A stretch of 64,000 bases of DNA from Sporosarcina sp. NCCP-2716 (GTDB taxonomy: Bacteria; Bacillota; Bacilli; Bacillales_A; Planococcaceae). Positions within the stretch are counted from its first letter, which is position 1; each line of letters begins with the position of its first letter. A program made the translations under genes and the position numbers. Below are positions 30,894 through 40,194 of this stretch, piece after piece. The notes beneath the pieces are model-generated. The model made no database searches. It was not told the origin of the DNA and worked only from the letters and a program-made list of their open reading frames with translations. Location: assembly GCF_023707985.1 (NCBI RefSeq), contig NZ_BRCF01000001.1, positions 431,967 through 495,966 of the forward strand. The letters run 5' to 3'.

Positions 30894-32021
30894 ATGACGG
30901 AATACAAATTAGCGGCCACCGCAGCGATGGGGCTGGAAGGCATCGTGGCTGACGAAGTGAAAGCACTTGGATTCGACACAGTGACGGAAAACGGGAAGGT
31001 CTATTTCTCCGGAGGTCCGGAAGCGATCGCGAAGACAAATATGTGGCTGCGCACTGCCGACCGGATCCGCGTGATCGTCGGGGAATTCAAGGCGACAACG
31101 TTCGACGAGTTGTTCGAAAAGACGAAAGCCCTGCCGTGGGAGCAGTTCCTGCCGGTCGATGCAGCATTCCCGGTTGCCGGTAAATCCGTCAAATCGATTC
31201 TGTTCAGCGTGCCGGACTGCCAGGCGATCGTGAAGAAGGCCATCGCGGAACGGCTGAAGACGGCATATGGGCGCATCGGTTTCCTGGACGAAACCGGGCC
31301 GCTGTTCAAACTGGAGATATCCATCCTGAAAGACAAGGCGACTTTGACGATCGACTCGAGCGGCGCCGGCCTGCATAAACGGGGCTACCGTGTCGGACAG
31401 GGGGATGCTCCCCTGAAAGAGACGCTTGCTGCTGCGCTGGTGAAGCTGACGAAATGGAATCCGGACCGTCCGTTTGCTGACCCGTTCTGCGGTTCCGGCA
31501 CGATTCCGATCGAAGCGGCGATGCTCGGCCAGAACCTGGCTCCCGGCTACAACCGTGAATTCGTAAGCGAACAATGGCCGTGGATTGCGGAGTCGGTCTG
31601 GGACCGTGTCCGGGAAGAAGTCGAAGACGTCGCGGATTACGACCGGAAACTGATGATCACCGGATCGGACTGGGACCCAGCGATGATCCGGGTCGCTGAA
31701 AAGAACGCAGCTGAAGCCGGTTTCCTCGATATCATCGAATGGAAGACGTGTGATGTCAAGGACCTGCGACTGGAAGGACAAAACGGCGTGCTCGTCGGGA
31801 ATCCGCCATACGGCGAACGTCTCGGCGAACGGGAAGAGGCGGAAGAGATCACCGCGACACTCGGCAGGCTGATGGAGTCCTATCCGTCCTGGAGTACGTA
31901 TATGCTGTCCTCGCTGGATAATTTCGAGACGCTGTACGGGAAACGTGCGACGAAGAAGCGGAAACTGTTCAACGGGTTCATCCGCACCGACTTTTACCAG
32001 TATTGGGGTAAGCGAAGCTGA
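30894..32021 (+). CDS. ypsC: THUMP-domain RNA methyltransferase YpsC (RlmK/L-like)
   Basis: 375 residues: N-terminal ferredoxin-like and THUMP domains (about 45-160) bind RNA, and a Rossmann methyltransferase follows with FADPFCGSGTIPIEAA (motif I, SAM) and the catalytic GNPPYGERLG (N-P-P-Y, motif IV). The N-P-P-Y motif indicates N-methylation of a base, probably m2G in 23S rRNA. ATG 30894 gives MTEYKLAATAAMGLEG, the normal start; a GTG three codons earlier is too close to the AGGAGAGG site. Confidence 0.93.
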   Translation: MTEYKLAATAAMGLEGIVADEVKALGFDTVTENGKVYFSGGPEAIAKTNMWLRTADRIRVIVGEFKATTFDELFEKTKALPWEQFLPVDAAFPVAGKSVKSILFSVPDCQAIVKKAIAERLKTAYGRIGFLDETGPLFKLEISILKDKATLTIDSSGAGLHKRGYRVGQGDAPLKETLAAALVKLTKWNPDRPFADPFCGSGTIPIEAAMLGQNLAPGYNREFVSEQWPWIAESVWDRVREEVEDVADYDRKLMITGSDWDPAMIRVAEKNAAEAGFLDIIEWKTCDVKDLRLEGQNGVLVGNPPYGERLGEREEAEEITATLGRLMESYPSWSTYMLSSLDNFETLYGKRATKKRKLFNGFIRTDFYQYWGKRS

Positions 32022-32041
32022 AGACAGAGATTCCATCCGAA

Positions 32042-32063
32042 AGAGGGGGCAACCTCTCTTTTG
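32042..32063 (+). terminator. Possible terminator after ypsC
   Basis: AGAGG-GGGCAA-CCTCT followed by CTTTTGTT; only five pairs, so weak. Confidence 0.45.
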
Positions 32064-32125
32064 TTATGTAAAGAAGCGCGGCTGCACGGAGCGGCCGCGG
32101 ATATTGGAAGAGGAAGGGGTTCACT

Positions 32126-34033
32126 ATGGCAGGTAAGATACCATTTGCGCTGACCCGGGAGAAGACGTTTTTCGAATCCCTCAATGAGTGGATCGGAGAC
32201 ACACTGTATGATGATTTGACTGAAAAAGGATTCGATTTGAGAGACGAGCAGATCTTCATGGCATTCCAGATCGAGCAGGCACTGCGTGAGAAGGAAGTGC
32301 TGTTCGCAGAAGCGGGGGTCGGTACGGGAAAAACGATCGCCTATCTGCTGCCGGCCATCGCGTATGCCCGGTACACCGGGAAACCTGCGCTGATTTCATG
32401 CGCCGACGAAACGCTCATCGATCAGCTTGTAAAACAGGAAGGGGACATCCATAAGCTCGGCACGGCGCTCAACCTGTCCATCGATGTCCGCCTGGCGAAA
32501 TCGAGGGATCAGTATCTCTGCCTGAAACGGCTGGAAGAGATGAACCGAACCGGGGAAGAGTATGCGGGACAGGTGGAAGAACAGCTGCCCGACTTCGTAT
32601 ACGGCAACTCATCACTCGCCGAAGTGAGCCCATACGGCGACCGGTCGTCATTCCCCGGACTGAGCGATGCCGAGTGGAGCACCATCAACTACCACCCGAT
32701 CCAGCAATGCGGCGGCTGCGATCTCCGGAACCGGTGCGGCCAGACGATCCATAGAAGCGAATACCGGAAATCGACCGACCTGATCATCTGTTCACATGAC
32801 TTCTTCATGGAGCATATCTGGACGAAAGAGTCCCGGAAACGGCAGGGGCAGCTTCCTCTCCTTCCCGACATTTCAATGGCTGTTTTCGATGAAGGCCACT
32901 TGCTCGAATATGCTGCACAGCGCGCGCTGACCTATGAAGTGCAGGACAGCACGCTGCTCAGCCTCCTTGAACGTGTCATGTCCGACGGTGTAAGGGAGGA
33001 GACGCTGCAGCTCATGGAACGGCTCATGGAGACGCACGAACTGTTCTTCGACTACCTGTCCGAAAACGCTGAAGATGACGGCGGGGAACGGCTGGCTGTC
33101 CAAAAGACGCCGGAACTGGAGAAAACAGCGAAAGAAGCGATCCGACTGTCGCATGCGCTGCTCGAGGAATTCGTCTTCGACAGTGAGCTGTACGTCATTC
33201 CGGAGTATGATCTGCGCATGGTCGAAGAATACCTTGAGCAATATATCTACTCCCTGGAACTGTTTGCGGATCACGCCGAAGCGGTCGTCTGGGCGGAGGA
33301 CCGGGAAGGGGAACTGACGCTCGTCATCATGCCGCGGCTCGTGACCGATGTCCTGCAGGAGCGACTCTTTTCCGAACAGCTGCCGATCATCTTTTCATCG
33401 GCCACCCTGTCCGTCCAAAAAGATTTCTCCTATTTGGCGAACAGTCTCGGAATCCGGAAATACGCCTCGTTTTCCATCGAATCGCCATATGATTATGACG
33501 AAGTGATGGAGCTGACGATCGAGCCGGTGCCTTCCGGAAGCAAACCCGCCAAACTGAAGGGTCTCTTAGAGAATGAGGAACAGACACTGGTGCTGTTCAA
33601 GTCCAAGCAGTCGATGGAAGATTTCCGCGCCGCTTACCCGCCCGGAGAGCTGGAGGGTATCGTCTTCGAGGGCGATCGTGAGCTGTCTTCGATGGTGAAG
33701 GAATTCCAGTCGAAGCAATGGAACGCTTTCTGTTCGTATCATCTGTGGGAAGGTCTCGATCTGCCGCACGATGCACTGACGAGAGTCATCATCTATGACC
33801 TGCCGCTGCCTCCGTCCGATCCGCTGTTCGACGCGAAGCGAGAGCACGCGGAATCACCGATGGAGGAAGTCGATCTGCCGTATATGCTGCTGCGTCTTCG
33901 GCAGGGGGCGGGCCGGCTGATCCGTACGTCGACGGATTCCGGCTCGGTCCGCATCCTGCTCACAGAGGAAGAGACCGGACTGCTGCCTGCATTCGAGTCG
34001 ATTTTCCCTGTGCGTCCGAAAGTACTTCTATAA
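32126..34033 (+). CDS. ypvA: DinG/XPD-like ATP-dependent helicase YpvA
   Basis: 635 residues, superfamily 2 XPD/DinG type. Walker A AGVGTGKT (about 63-70), a DEGH Walker B box in place of DEAH, RQGAGRLIR (motif VI). Unlike the DinG earlier in the window it retains four Cys (132, 195, 198, 204) suited to a [4Fe-4S] cluster, and it has no exonuclease domain, so 5'-3' helicase activity is expected. AGAGGAAGGGG precedes the ATG. A bidirectional terminator follows. Confidence 0.92.
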   Translation: MAGKIPFALTREKTFFESLNEWIGDTLYDDLTEKGFDLRDEQIFMAFQIEQALREKEVLFAEAGVGTGKTIAYLLPAIAYARYTGKPALISCADETLIDQLVKQEGDIHKLGTALNLSIDVRLAKSRDQYLCLKRLEEMNRTGEEYAGQVEEQLPDFVYGNSSLAEVSPYGDRSSFPGLSDAEWSTINYHPIQQCGGCDLRNRCGQTIHRSEYRKSTDLIICSHDFFMEHIWTKESRKRQGQLPLLPDISMAVFDEGHLLEYAAQRALTYEVQDSTLLSLLERVMSDGVREETLQLMERLMETHELFFDYLSENAEDDGGERLAVQKTPELEKTAKEAIRLSHALLEEFVFDSELYVIPEYDLRMVEEYLEQYIYSLELFADHAEAVVWAEDREGELTLVIMPRLVTDVLQERLFSEQLPIIFSSATLSVQKDFSYLANSLGIRKYASFSIESPYDYDEVMELTIEPVPSGSKPAKLKGLLENEEQTLVLFKSKQSMEDFRAAYPPGELEGIVFEGDRELSSMVKEFQSKQWNAFCSYHLWEGLDLPHDALTRVIIYDLPLPPSDPLFDAKREHAESPMEEVDLPYMLLRLRQGAGRLIRTSTDSGSVRILLTEEETGLLPAFESIFPVRPKVLL

Positions 34034-34036
34034 CGG

Positions 34037-34085
34037 AAAAAGCCGTCCCGGCATGCCTGACAGGCAGGCCGGGACAGCTTTTTTT
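34037..34085. terminator. Bidirectional terminator between ypvA and the cheX-like gene
   Basis: AAAAAGC-GTCCCGGC ... GCCGGGAC-AGCTTTTTTT with an inner CCTG/CAGG stem; T-runs on both strands. Confidence 0.88.
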
Positions 34086-34536
34086 ATGCATCGATTGTCA
34101 GCAATACGTTTGTCGGCGACGAATCCGGGAAATTCAGCGGCAGTTTGAACGCTTGGGAGAATCCGTAGAACTTCGTTTCCCCCGTCAACACGGTAGGCGG
34201 GGAGATATCGAGGGTGAGCGACTCTTTTTCAAGCAGCGTGCACAGGTTCCCGGCAACCATATTGCCGAGCTCGCCGGTGAACGACTCGATCATTTCCCCT
34301 TCTATCTTCATGCCGAACATCGCTTCGCCGATCGCGGAGATCGTGCTTTCTGTCGTATCGATAATGAGTCTTCCCCGCACATCGCCAAGAAGGGCGATCA
34401 GGACACTCAGTTCTTTCTGTTCATAGGGCTGTGTTGTCAGAGAGGGGGCCAGGACGTCGAATTGAATCGGAATGACGGAAGTCAGTGATTGGATAGTATT
34501 GTTCAAAATGCGATGAACGGTAGCGGCATCAGTCAT
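34084..34536 (-). CDS. CheX/CheC-family phosphatase-like protein
   Basis: 150 residues. It has the CheC/CheX phosphatase signature: SFTGELGN fits S-x3-E-x2-N, and a Pro-Pro pair follows about 21 residues later. CheX and CheC remove phosphate from CheY or other receiver domains. No che, flagellar or receiver gene lies in the window, so its target is unknown; it may serve a non-chemotactic response regulator. GAGGAGTG precedes the ATG. Divergent from dynA. Confidence 0.8.
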   Translation of the reverse strand: MTDAATVHRILNNTIQSLTSVIPIQFDVLAPSLTTQPYEQKELSVLIALLGDVRGRLIIDTTESTISAIGEAMFGMKIEGEMIESFTGELGNMVAGNLCTLLEKESLTLDISPPTVLTGETKFYGFSQAFKLPLNFPDSSPTNVLLTIDA

Positions 34537-34568
34537 TTAGACACTCCTCTGTTGCATATATTAGTTCC

Positions 34569-34597
34569 AATATACCACTCATAAAGTCTTATGTAAA
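34569..34597 (-). promoter_or_regulatory. Promoter for the cheX-like gene
   Basis: On the minus strand TTTACA (34592-34597), 17 bases, TATATT (34569-34574), with TGG before the -10 as an extended element. Confidence 0.65.
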
Positions 34598-34651
34598 GAA
34601 GTTTTAGAACATGCTCCGACTGTATTTTCCATAGGGAAGCCTTCGGAATAA

Positions 34652-34660
34652 TGGTATGAT
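34652..34660 (+). promoter_or_regulatory. Extended -10 promoter for dynA
   Basis: TGG-TATGAT, 34 bases upstream of the dynA ATG. It overlaps an in-frame ATG at 34656, which therefore is not the start. Confidence 0.5.
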
Positions 34661-34694
34661 AGACAAAGTTACAGACGAAAGGATCGAAACCCAT

Positions 34695-37600
34695 ATGACC
34701 CAGCATACAGACTTTTTACACGACACAGCGGCACTCGGCCTGCTGTGCCGGGAAGACGGAGATGACGAGCGGTTCCGGAAAGCGGCCATGCTCGCAAAGA
34801 AACTCGTGAAAGACGAATTCACCATCGCATTCGCCGGACATTTCTCAGCCGGCAAATCGTCGATGATCAACGCGCTGACAGGCGATGACCTGCTCCCTTC
34901 AAGCCCCATCCCGACGAGCGCCAATATCGTCAAAGTACATAAGGCGGACGAAGACTACGCAATCGTCCACCGGCAGGACGGCACGTCGGTCAAAGTCGTC
35001 GGCGACGGCTTCTCGGAAGCGGTGAAGCGGATGAGCCGGGAAGGGGCTTCCATCGCCTCCCTGGAGATTGGCCATACACGCTCGGCACTGCCCGGGGGTA
35101 TCTCAGTGATGGATACGCCCGGTGTCGATTCCACGGATGACGCACACCGGCTGTCGACAGAGTCCGCACTCCACCTGGCGGACATCGTCTTCTACACGAT
35201 GGATTATAATCATGTGCAGTCCGAGCTGAACTTCCGTTTCACAAAGGAACTTATGCGCTACAATCCGAATGTCTACCTGATCGTCAATCAGATCGACAAA
35301 CACCGCGACAGTGAATTGACGTTCGATGAATTCAAGGAATCCGTCCGCCATTCGTTCTCCTTATGGGGAGTCCATCCGAAAGGGATCTTCTTCACCTCAC
35401 TGAAGGATCCCGGCATGGAAGGGAATGATTTCAATGCGGTCAAGCACGTCGTCGAAAGCTCGATCGGGGAACGGGACAGCCGTCTGACAGCAAATACAGC
35501 GAACACGCTCGTACAGCTGAAGGACGAGCATACCGGCTTCCTGCAGCAGGAAATCACCGAAGCGATGGAACAGCATGCGGACATTCCGGAATCGGAATGG
35601 GCCGACCCATCAGCTCTTGAAGAAGAGGCCGGAAGCCTGTCCGAACGGATCGCCCTGCAGGAAGGGGATGCGTTCCATATCCGGTTTGAGCAGGAACGGA
35701 AGGAACTGCTCCAAAGCGCTTCGCTGACTCCTTATGAAACGAGGGAACTGCTGAAGGAGTATTTGGAATCGTGCACAAGCCATTTTAAAGTCGGCTTGCT
35801 GTTCAGTGCGAAGAAGACCGAGGAAGAGCGGAACCGGAGGCGGCAGGCGCTGAGTGATTCACTGGAAAAACTGGCGCATACCCAGATCGAGAACCATTTG
35901 CGCAACCTCATGAAGAAAATGCTGAAAGAAGCCGGTCAGCTCACTGACGAAAGATCGATGCAGATCGATTCGATGGATCTGACCTTCCGTTTCAGCGATA
36001 TCGCCTCCGAACTGACAACGCCGGATATCCTGACAGGCGAACTCATCCTGAACGCGTCCAGCCAGCTGAGGGATGCCGTACTGTCGTTCTACAAACGGAA
36101 AACCGATACATGGAAACTCGCGATGGCGGAAGAGGTCAAGCGGGCGGAAGGCCAGTCGATCGATGTCCTGAAGAAGCAGCTGACTGAAGCACAGGAGGCA
36201 CTCGCGGTCATCACGCAGGTCCGCAGCCTGAAGGAGAAACTGGAGCGATTCGAATCCGGTGCGCCGCAGCTTTTGCGCCCCGAAGAGGAGAAACTGCTCG
36301 CTCAGCTGCTGCAGGAGTGGAAACAGGAGACGGAACCTGAAGTCATCCAGGCAGACCGTTCCATGCAGGTAGACAAGGAAGAAGAAGTGAGCGGATCTGA
36401 CGGTCTGGAAGAAACGCCAGCTGCAAACGCGCAATCCGGAGGGGACCTGGAACAAACCGTGCGGCGTGCCCAGTCGGTTGCCCGGCAAGTCGCCGGCATT
36501 TCCGGTTTCAAGGACCTGGCAACCTATCTGCAGTCCAAATCGGAGCGTCTGGAGCAGAAAGAGTTCACCGTCGCCCTGTTCGGCGCATTCAGTGCCGGCA
36601 AATCGTCGTTTTCGAATGCGCTCCTCGGGGAGGCCGTCCTCCCCGTCTCGCCGAATCCGACGACCGCCGCCATCAACCGGATACGTCCGGTGAACGGGCC
36701 GCACGCCCACGACACTGCGGACATCCACTTCAAGGAAGCCGGACAGATGACGGAAGACGTCATCGAAGCCTTTGCGAAAATCGGCATGGCGGTCTCGACA
36801 CTTGAGGATGCATACGCACAGGCAGAGGACGCCCTCGAACGGAATCTGACAGATGAGTCGCTCCATATCCATGTCTCGTTCATCCGCGCTTTCCGCGAAG
36901 GGTACCCTTCGTACCGGGACCAGCTCGGAACGGTGCTGACGGCGGAACGGCAGGAATTCGTCCGTTTCGTCGCGGAAGAATCCCGCAGCTGTTTTGTCGA
37001 GTCCATCGATTTCTATTTCGACTGCGCACTGACGCGTCAGGGAATCACTCTGGTCGACACACCGGGAGCCGATTCGATCAACGCCCGCCATACCGATGTC
37101 GCGTTCGAATACATCCGGAACGCCGATGCGATCCTGTTCATCACCTATTACAACCACGCGTTCTCAAGAGCGGACCGGGAATTCCTCATCCAGCTCGGCC
37201 GCGTGAAAGATGCATTTGAGATGGATAAGATGTTCTTCATCGTCAACGCGATCGACCTTGCGCAAAACGATCAGGAAGCGGCTGAAGTGAAAGGGTTCGT
37301 CGCCGGTGAACTGGCGAAATTCGGCATTCGCCATCCGAGGGTGCACGGCATCTCGAGCCTGCAGGCGCTCGAAGCGAAACAGCAGGGAACCGCGGAACCG
37401 AAAATGCAGGAATTCGAGGACCGGTTCAATTCGTTCCTCGAGAATGACCTGAACGCGCTGGCGGTCCAGGCACTCGGGGAAGAGACCGCGAAAACGGTCC
37501 GCCGTGTCGCCGACCTGATCAGCCGGACGGAAGCGAACCGCGAACGGAAAGCGGAGCGGCTGAACGAACTGGAAACGATCGGACGAAAAATGACCGAGCA

Positions 37601-38315
37601 TTACGAAGCCGGGTTCGCCCCTGTCCTTCTGCATGCCGCTCAGGAAGAACTGAAGGAGCTCGTCTACTATATCCATCAGCGGGTGTTCCTGCGCTTCCCG
37701 GATTTCTTCAAGGAAGGCTATACACCGTCGCTGTTCGTCCGGCATCAGCCGGCTGAAGCACTGAAGATCGCTCTGGAAGAGACGGCTGGCATGACGGCGT
37801 TCGACTTGGCGCAGGAACTTAAAGTGACCAACTTGCGGATGCTCACGTTCATGAAAAAGCAGATCGACAGCCGGCAGCGGACGGAACTGCGCTGGCTTGC
37901 GGATCTGGACGATGCGCTTTCGCCTTCACTCTATGATTCGCCTGATGCGGAACTGCTGTCTTTCGATCCGCCATTCCGGGAGATGGACGCCTACCGAACA
38001 GTGAACCGTGTGTTCAGGAACGCCAAATCATTCTTCGAAAAAGGGGACCGCGCCGTACTGCAGGAACAGCTGGCTGAACTGCTGAAACAGGATGCGTCCG
38101 TGTATCTTGAGCAGGAGCGGCAGCGGCTGGCGGCGTGGTCGGACGATTGGCTGAACACGACAGCTGATCAATTGGCGGCGCACCTGCAGGAGGAAGCGGC
38201 CGCCCAGCTCGATGCGGAGCGCAGCCTGCTGGACAGCCATGAACAGCTTGCTGAATGGAAGGAAATCTATGAACGTATCGAACAAGAGGGGGCTGAACTG
38301 AATGTCGGTATTTAA
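34695..38315 (+). CDS. dynA: Bacterial dynamin DynA (YpbR), fused double GTPase
   Basis: 1206 residues. Two dynamin units in tandem: first G1 GHFSAGKSS (about 48-56), G3 DTPGVDST, G4 NQIDKH; second G1 GAFSAGKSS (about 631-639), G3 DTPGADSI, G4 NAIDLAQ. Each GTPase is followed by a long helical stalk; an acidic linker lies between. B. subtilis DynA fuses membranes in trans and helps cells withstand phage and antibiotics. The rhodanese gene overlaps its last codons. Confidence 0.95.
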   Translation: MTQHTDFLHDTAALGLLCREDGDDERFRKAAMLAKKLVKDEFTIAFAGHFSAGKSSMINALTGDDLLPSSPIPTSANIVKVHKADEDYAIVHRQDGTSVKVVGDGFSEAVKRMSREGASIASLEIGHTRSALPGGISVMDTPGVDSTDDAHRLSTESALHLADIVFYTMDYNHVQSELNFRFTKELMRYNPNVYLIVNQIDKHRDSELTFDEFKESVRHSFSLWGVHPKGIFFTSLKDPGMEGNDFNAVKHVVESSIGERDSRLTANTANTLVQLKDEHTGFLQQEITEAMEQHADIPESEWADPSALEEEAGSLSERIALQEGDAFHIRFEQERKELLQSASLTPYETRELLKEYLESCTSHFKVGLLFSAKKTEEERNRRRQALSDSLEKLAHTQIENHLRNLMKKMLKEAGQLTDERSMQIDSMDLTFRFSDIASELTTPDILTGELILNASSQLRDAVLSFYKRKTDTWKLAMAEEVKRAEGQSIDVLKKQLTEAQEALAVITQVRSLKEKLERFESGAPQLLRPEEEKLLAQLLQEWKQETEPEVIQADRSMQVDKEEEVSGSDGLEETPAANAQSGGDLEQTVRRAQSVARQVAGISGFKDLATYLQSKSERLEQKEFTVALFGAFSAGKSSFSNALLGEAVLPVSPNPTTAAINRIRPVNGPHAHDTADIHFKEAGQMTEDVIEAFAKIGMAVSTLEDAYAQAEDALERNLTDESLHIHVSFIRAFREGYPSYRDQLGTVLTAERQEFVRFVAEESRSCFVESIDFYFDCALTRQGITLVDTPGADSINARHTDVAFEYIRNADAILFITYYNHAFSRADREFLIQLGRVKDAFEMDKMFFIVNAIDLAQNDQEAAEVKGFVAGELAKFGIRHPRVHGISSLQALEAKQQGTAEPKMQEFEDRFNSFLENDLNALAVQALGEETAKTVRRVADLISRTEANRERKAERLNELETIGRKMTEHYEAGFAPVLLHAAQEELKELVYYIHQRVFLRFPDFFKEGYTPSLFVRHQPAEALKIALEETAGMTAFDLAQELKVTNLRMLTFMKKQIDSRQRTELRWLADLDDALSPSLYDSPDAELLSFDPPFREMDAYRTVNRVFRNAKSFFEKGDRAVLQEQLAELLKQDASVYLEQERQRLAAWSDDWLNTTADQLAAHLQEEAAAQLDAERSLLDSHEQLAEWKEIYERIEQEGAELNVGI

Positions 38316-39135
38316 ATCGGTGACCGAGCGTGACCTGGCTGATCCTTCCGTTAAATGGATCGACGCTCGTTTCTCGCTGAAGGATCCTGCAGAAGGCAGA
38401 AGGCAGTATGAAGCAGCGCATATACAAGGCGCTGTCCATTGGGATCTGGAAAAGGATCTGTCGGACATGCAAAAGAAAGGCGGGCGGCATCCGCTGCCCG
38501 ACCGCCAGAAAATGGAAGAACTGTTCAGGAAGAGCGGTCTGCAGCTCGATGACGAAATCATCATCTACGACGGCGGCGGTGAACCGTTTGCAGCGCGGGC
38601 GTGGTGGATCCTCATCTATGCGGGATTCCGCCATGTCTCCATTGCACTCCAGGGATTCGAGCAGCTGAAAACTCTCGGAGCGGAGACGGAGCGTGAGATC
38701 GCCGTACCTGAACCGACCGGCGTGGAACCAAAATGGAATGATGGGATCCTCGCAGTCAAAGAGGATGTCGCAAGCATGACGGACCAAACGGACAGTGGTC
38801 TGCTGATCGATGCGAGGGCTCCAGAACGTTACCGCGGCGAACACGAACCTCTCGATAAGATCGCCGGTCATATTCCCGGTGCGGAGAACTTCGACTGGGC
38901 CCAGCTCGCGCCGGACGGGATGTTTGAAACGGACGGGGAAGCGTCTGCCCGGCTGCTCGGAATGGCGGGGACCGGACGGCAGATCACGGTTTACTGCGGC
39001 AGCGGTGTCACGGCTGCCCCGCTGTTCGCGATGCTGCACGAAAAGGGGAAGACCGATATCCGCCTGTACGCGGGAAGTTATAGTGATTGGATCGAAGACG
39101 GGGATAAGGAAGTGGAAACAGGTGGCCGGCTGTGA
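38302..39135 (+). CDS. Tandem-rhodanese sulfurtransferase
   Basis: 277 residues, thiosulfate/3-mercaptopyruvate sulfurtransferase family (SseA-like). Two rhodanese domains: the N-terminal one is inactive, with Asp in the active-site loop (IYDGGGE), and the C-terminal one has the catalytic Cys in VYCGSGVTA (about 232-240). It moves sulfane sulfur to a thiol acceptor. The ATG overlaps the dynA end, so it is coupled to it; the metallophosphoesterase gene overlaps its stop. Confidence 0.92.
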   Translation: MSVFKSVTERDLADPSVKWIDARFSLKDPAEGRRQYEAAHIQGAVHWDLEKDLSDMQKKGGRHPLPDRQKMEELFRKSGLQLDDEIIIYDGGGEPFAARAWWILIYAGFRHVSIALQGFEQLKTLGAETEREIAVPEPTGVEPKWNDGILAVKEDVASMTDQTDSGLLIDARAPERYRGEHEPLDKIAGHIPGAENFDWAQLAPDGMFETDGEASARLLGMAGTGRQITVYCGSGVTAAPLFAMLHEKGKTDIRLYAGSYSDWIEDGDKEVETGGRL

Positions 39136-39719
39136 AGTACGCGCTGATCAGTGATATCCATTCATCGTTAGGGGATCTGGAGAAGGTGCTGGCGCAGATC
39201 GGCAATTTCGCGCCTGAGGCTGAAATTACGGGGCTCGGGGATCTGTTCGAATGCACCATCTCCAAAAAGAGGCTGGACGGCACGAAATACCCTGAACTGT
39301 CCGATGTGATGCTGAAGCCGCCGGGATTCGAAGAGCTGCTCACTTTTCCGTCCATACGGGGGAACCAGGAAGAACGCATCGTCCTCGTTTCCGGCTCGGA
39401 CGAACCGCTGCTCGAAAGAATCGCAGTAATGCCGGAACGGATGACGATCGACGGGGCCCTGCTCATCCACGGTCATCAGTGGCCCTACAACGGACAGCCG
39501 CCGGCGGATATCACCGGGGGCGTGCCGCTGCTGTTCCACGGACATACGCACCGCTCGGCCTGGTCGCTCGGCGGCGTGAACCAGCCTGTTGAATTTTCCA
39601 GGCCGATCCGGCTCCCGGAAACGCCGGCAGTCGTCAACGCAGGCTCGGTGATCGATCACCGGGAGTGGCTGCTTTATGATGCCGACTCCAGGACGATCAC
39701 GTTCATGAAAGCGGACTGA
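39132..39719 (+). CDS. Calcineurin-like metallophosphoesterase
   Basis: 195 residues. Metal-binding signatures SDIHSS (D-x-H), GLGDLFE (GD), RGNQEE (where GNHD/E is usual), HGHQW and HGHTH. Small phosphodiesterases of this type often hydrolyse cyclic nucleotides, dinucleotides or phosphoproteins; the substrate here is unknown. The start is GTG (GTGA overlap with the rhodanese stop). It converges on the RNase H-like gene with two bases between the stops. Confidence 0.85.
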   Translation: MKYALISDIHSSLGDLEKVLAQIGNFAPEAEITGLGDLFECTISKKRLDGTKYPELSDVMLKPPGFEELLTFPSIRGNQEERIVLVSGSDEPLLERIAVMPERMTIDGALLIHGHQWPYNGQPPADITGGVPLLFHGHTHRSAWSLGGVNQPVEFSRPIRLPETPAVVNAGSVIDHREWLLYDADSRTITFMKAD

Positions 39720-39721
39720 CA

Positions 39722-40117
39722 TCAGTTTCCGCGCTGTTTATGGATTGCTTCGCGCGCCAGTGCATCTGCTGCACGGTTTGCACTGTCGGGAATCCATTTG
39801 ATGAAGAAAAAGTCGAACCCCGCTGCGAGGCGGAGCACCTCGGCGAGAAGGGGCTTATAGGACGGATTTTTCACGAACTCCTTCTCCACCGCCTGGACGA
39901 CGAGCTGGGAGTCGCTGCGCACGGACAGCATGCCTGTCGTCAGGGCGGCTGCTTCCTCCAGCCCTCGGATCAGCGCCCTGAACTCCGCCGTATGGTTATC
40001 GCATGGGGCGGTCGGTTCAGATATCTTGAGCGATCGGCCCTCTCCCGTCAGAAAGATGCCGATGCCGCTCAAGCCGGGATTCCCGGCACTTGCACCATCT
40101 GTATACAATTCGATCAT
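39722..40117 (-). CDS. RNase H-like protein (YpdQ/YpeP type)
   Basis: 131 residues, RNase HI fold. The catalytic acidic set is present: YTDGASAGNP (Asp7), HTAEFRAL (Glu), RSDSQLVV (Asp) and NRAADALA (Asp), so it is likely to degrade the RNA of RNA-DNA hybrids. It lacks an N-terminal hybrid-binding domain. B. subtilis homologues of this group have been called inactive or weak; here the residues look complete. The ypeQ gene is divergent. Confidence 0.88.
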   Translation of the reverse strand: MIELYTDGASAGNPGLSGIGIFLTGEGRSLKISEPTAPCDNHTAEFRALIRGLEEAAALTTGMLSVRSDSQLVVQAVEKEFVKNPSYKPLLAEVLRLAAGFDFFFIKWIPDSANRAADALAREAIHKQRGN

Positions 40118-40137
40118 TTGATCAGCCTCCCGATTAG

Positions 40138-40167
40138 TTGCGGCCTCCCGCCAGGAAACGGTACAAT
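40138..40167 (+). promoter_or_regulatory. Promoter for ypeQ
   Basis: TTGCGG and TACAAT with an 18-base spacer, 28 bases before the ypeQ ATG. Confidence 0.45.
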
Positions 40168-40194
40168 GGAAATACGTTCAGAAGGGAGGAGCGT

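Noticed and set aside
35859..37157. 432-codon open frame opposite dynA
   Set aside because: Antisense shadow of the dynamin gene; no start signal and no recognisable domain.
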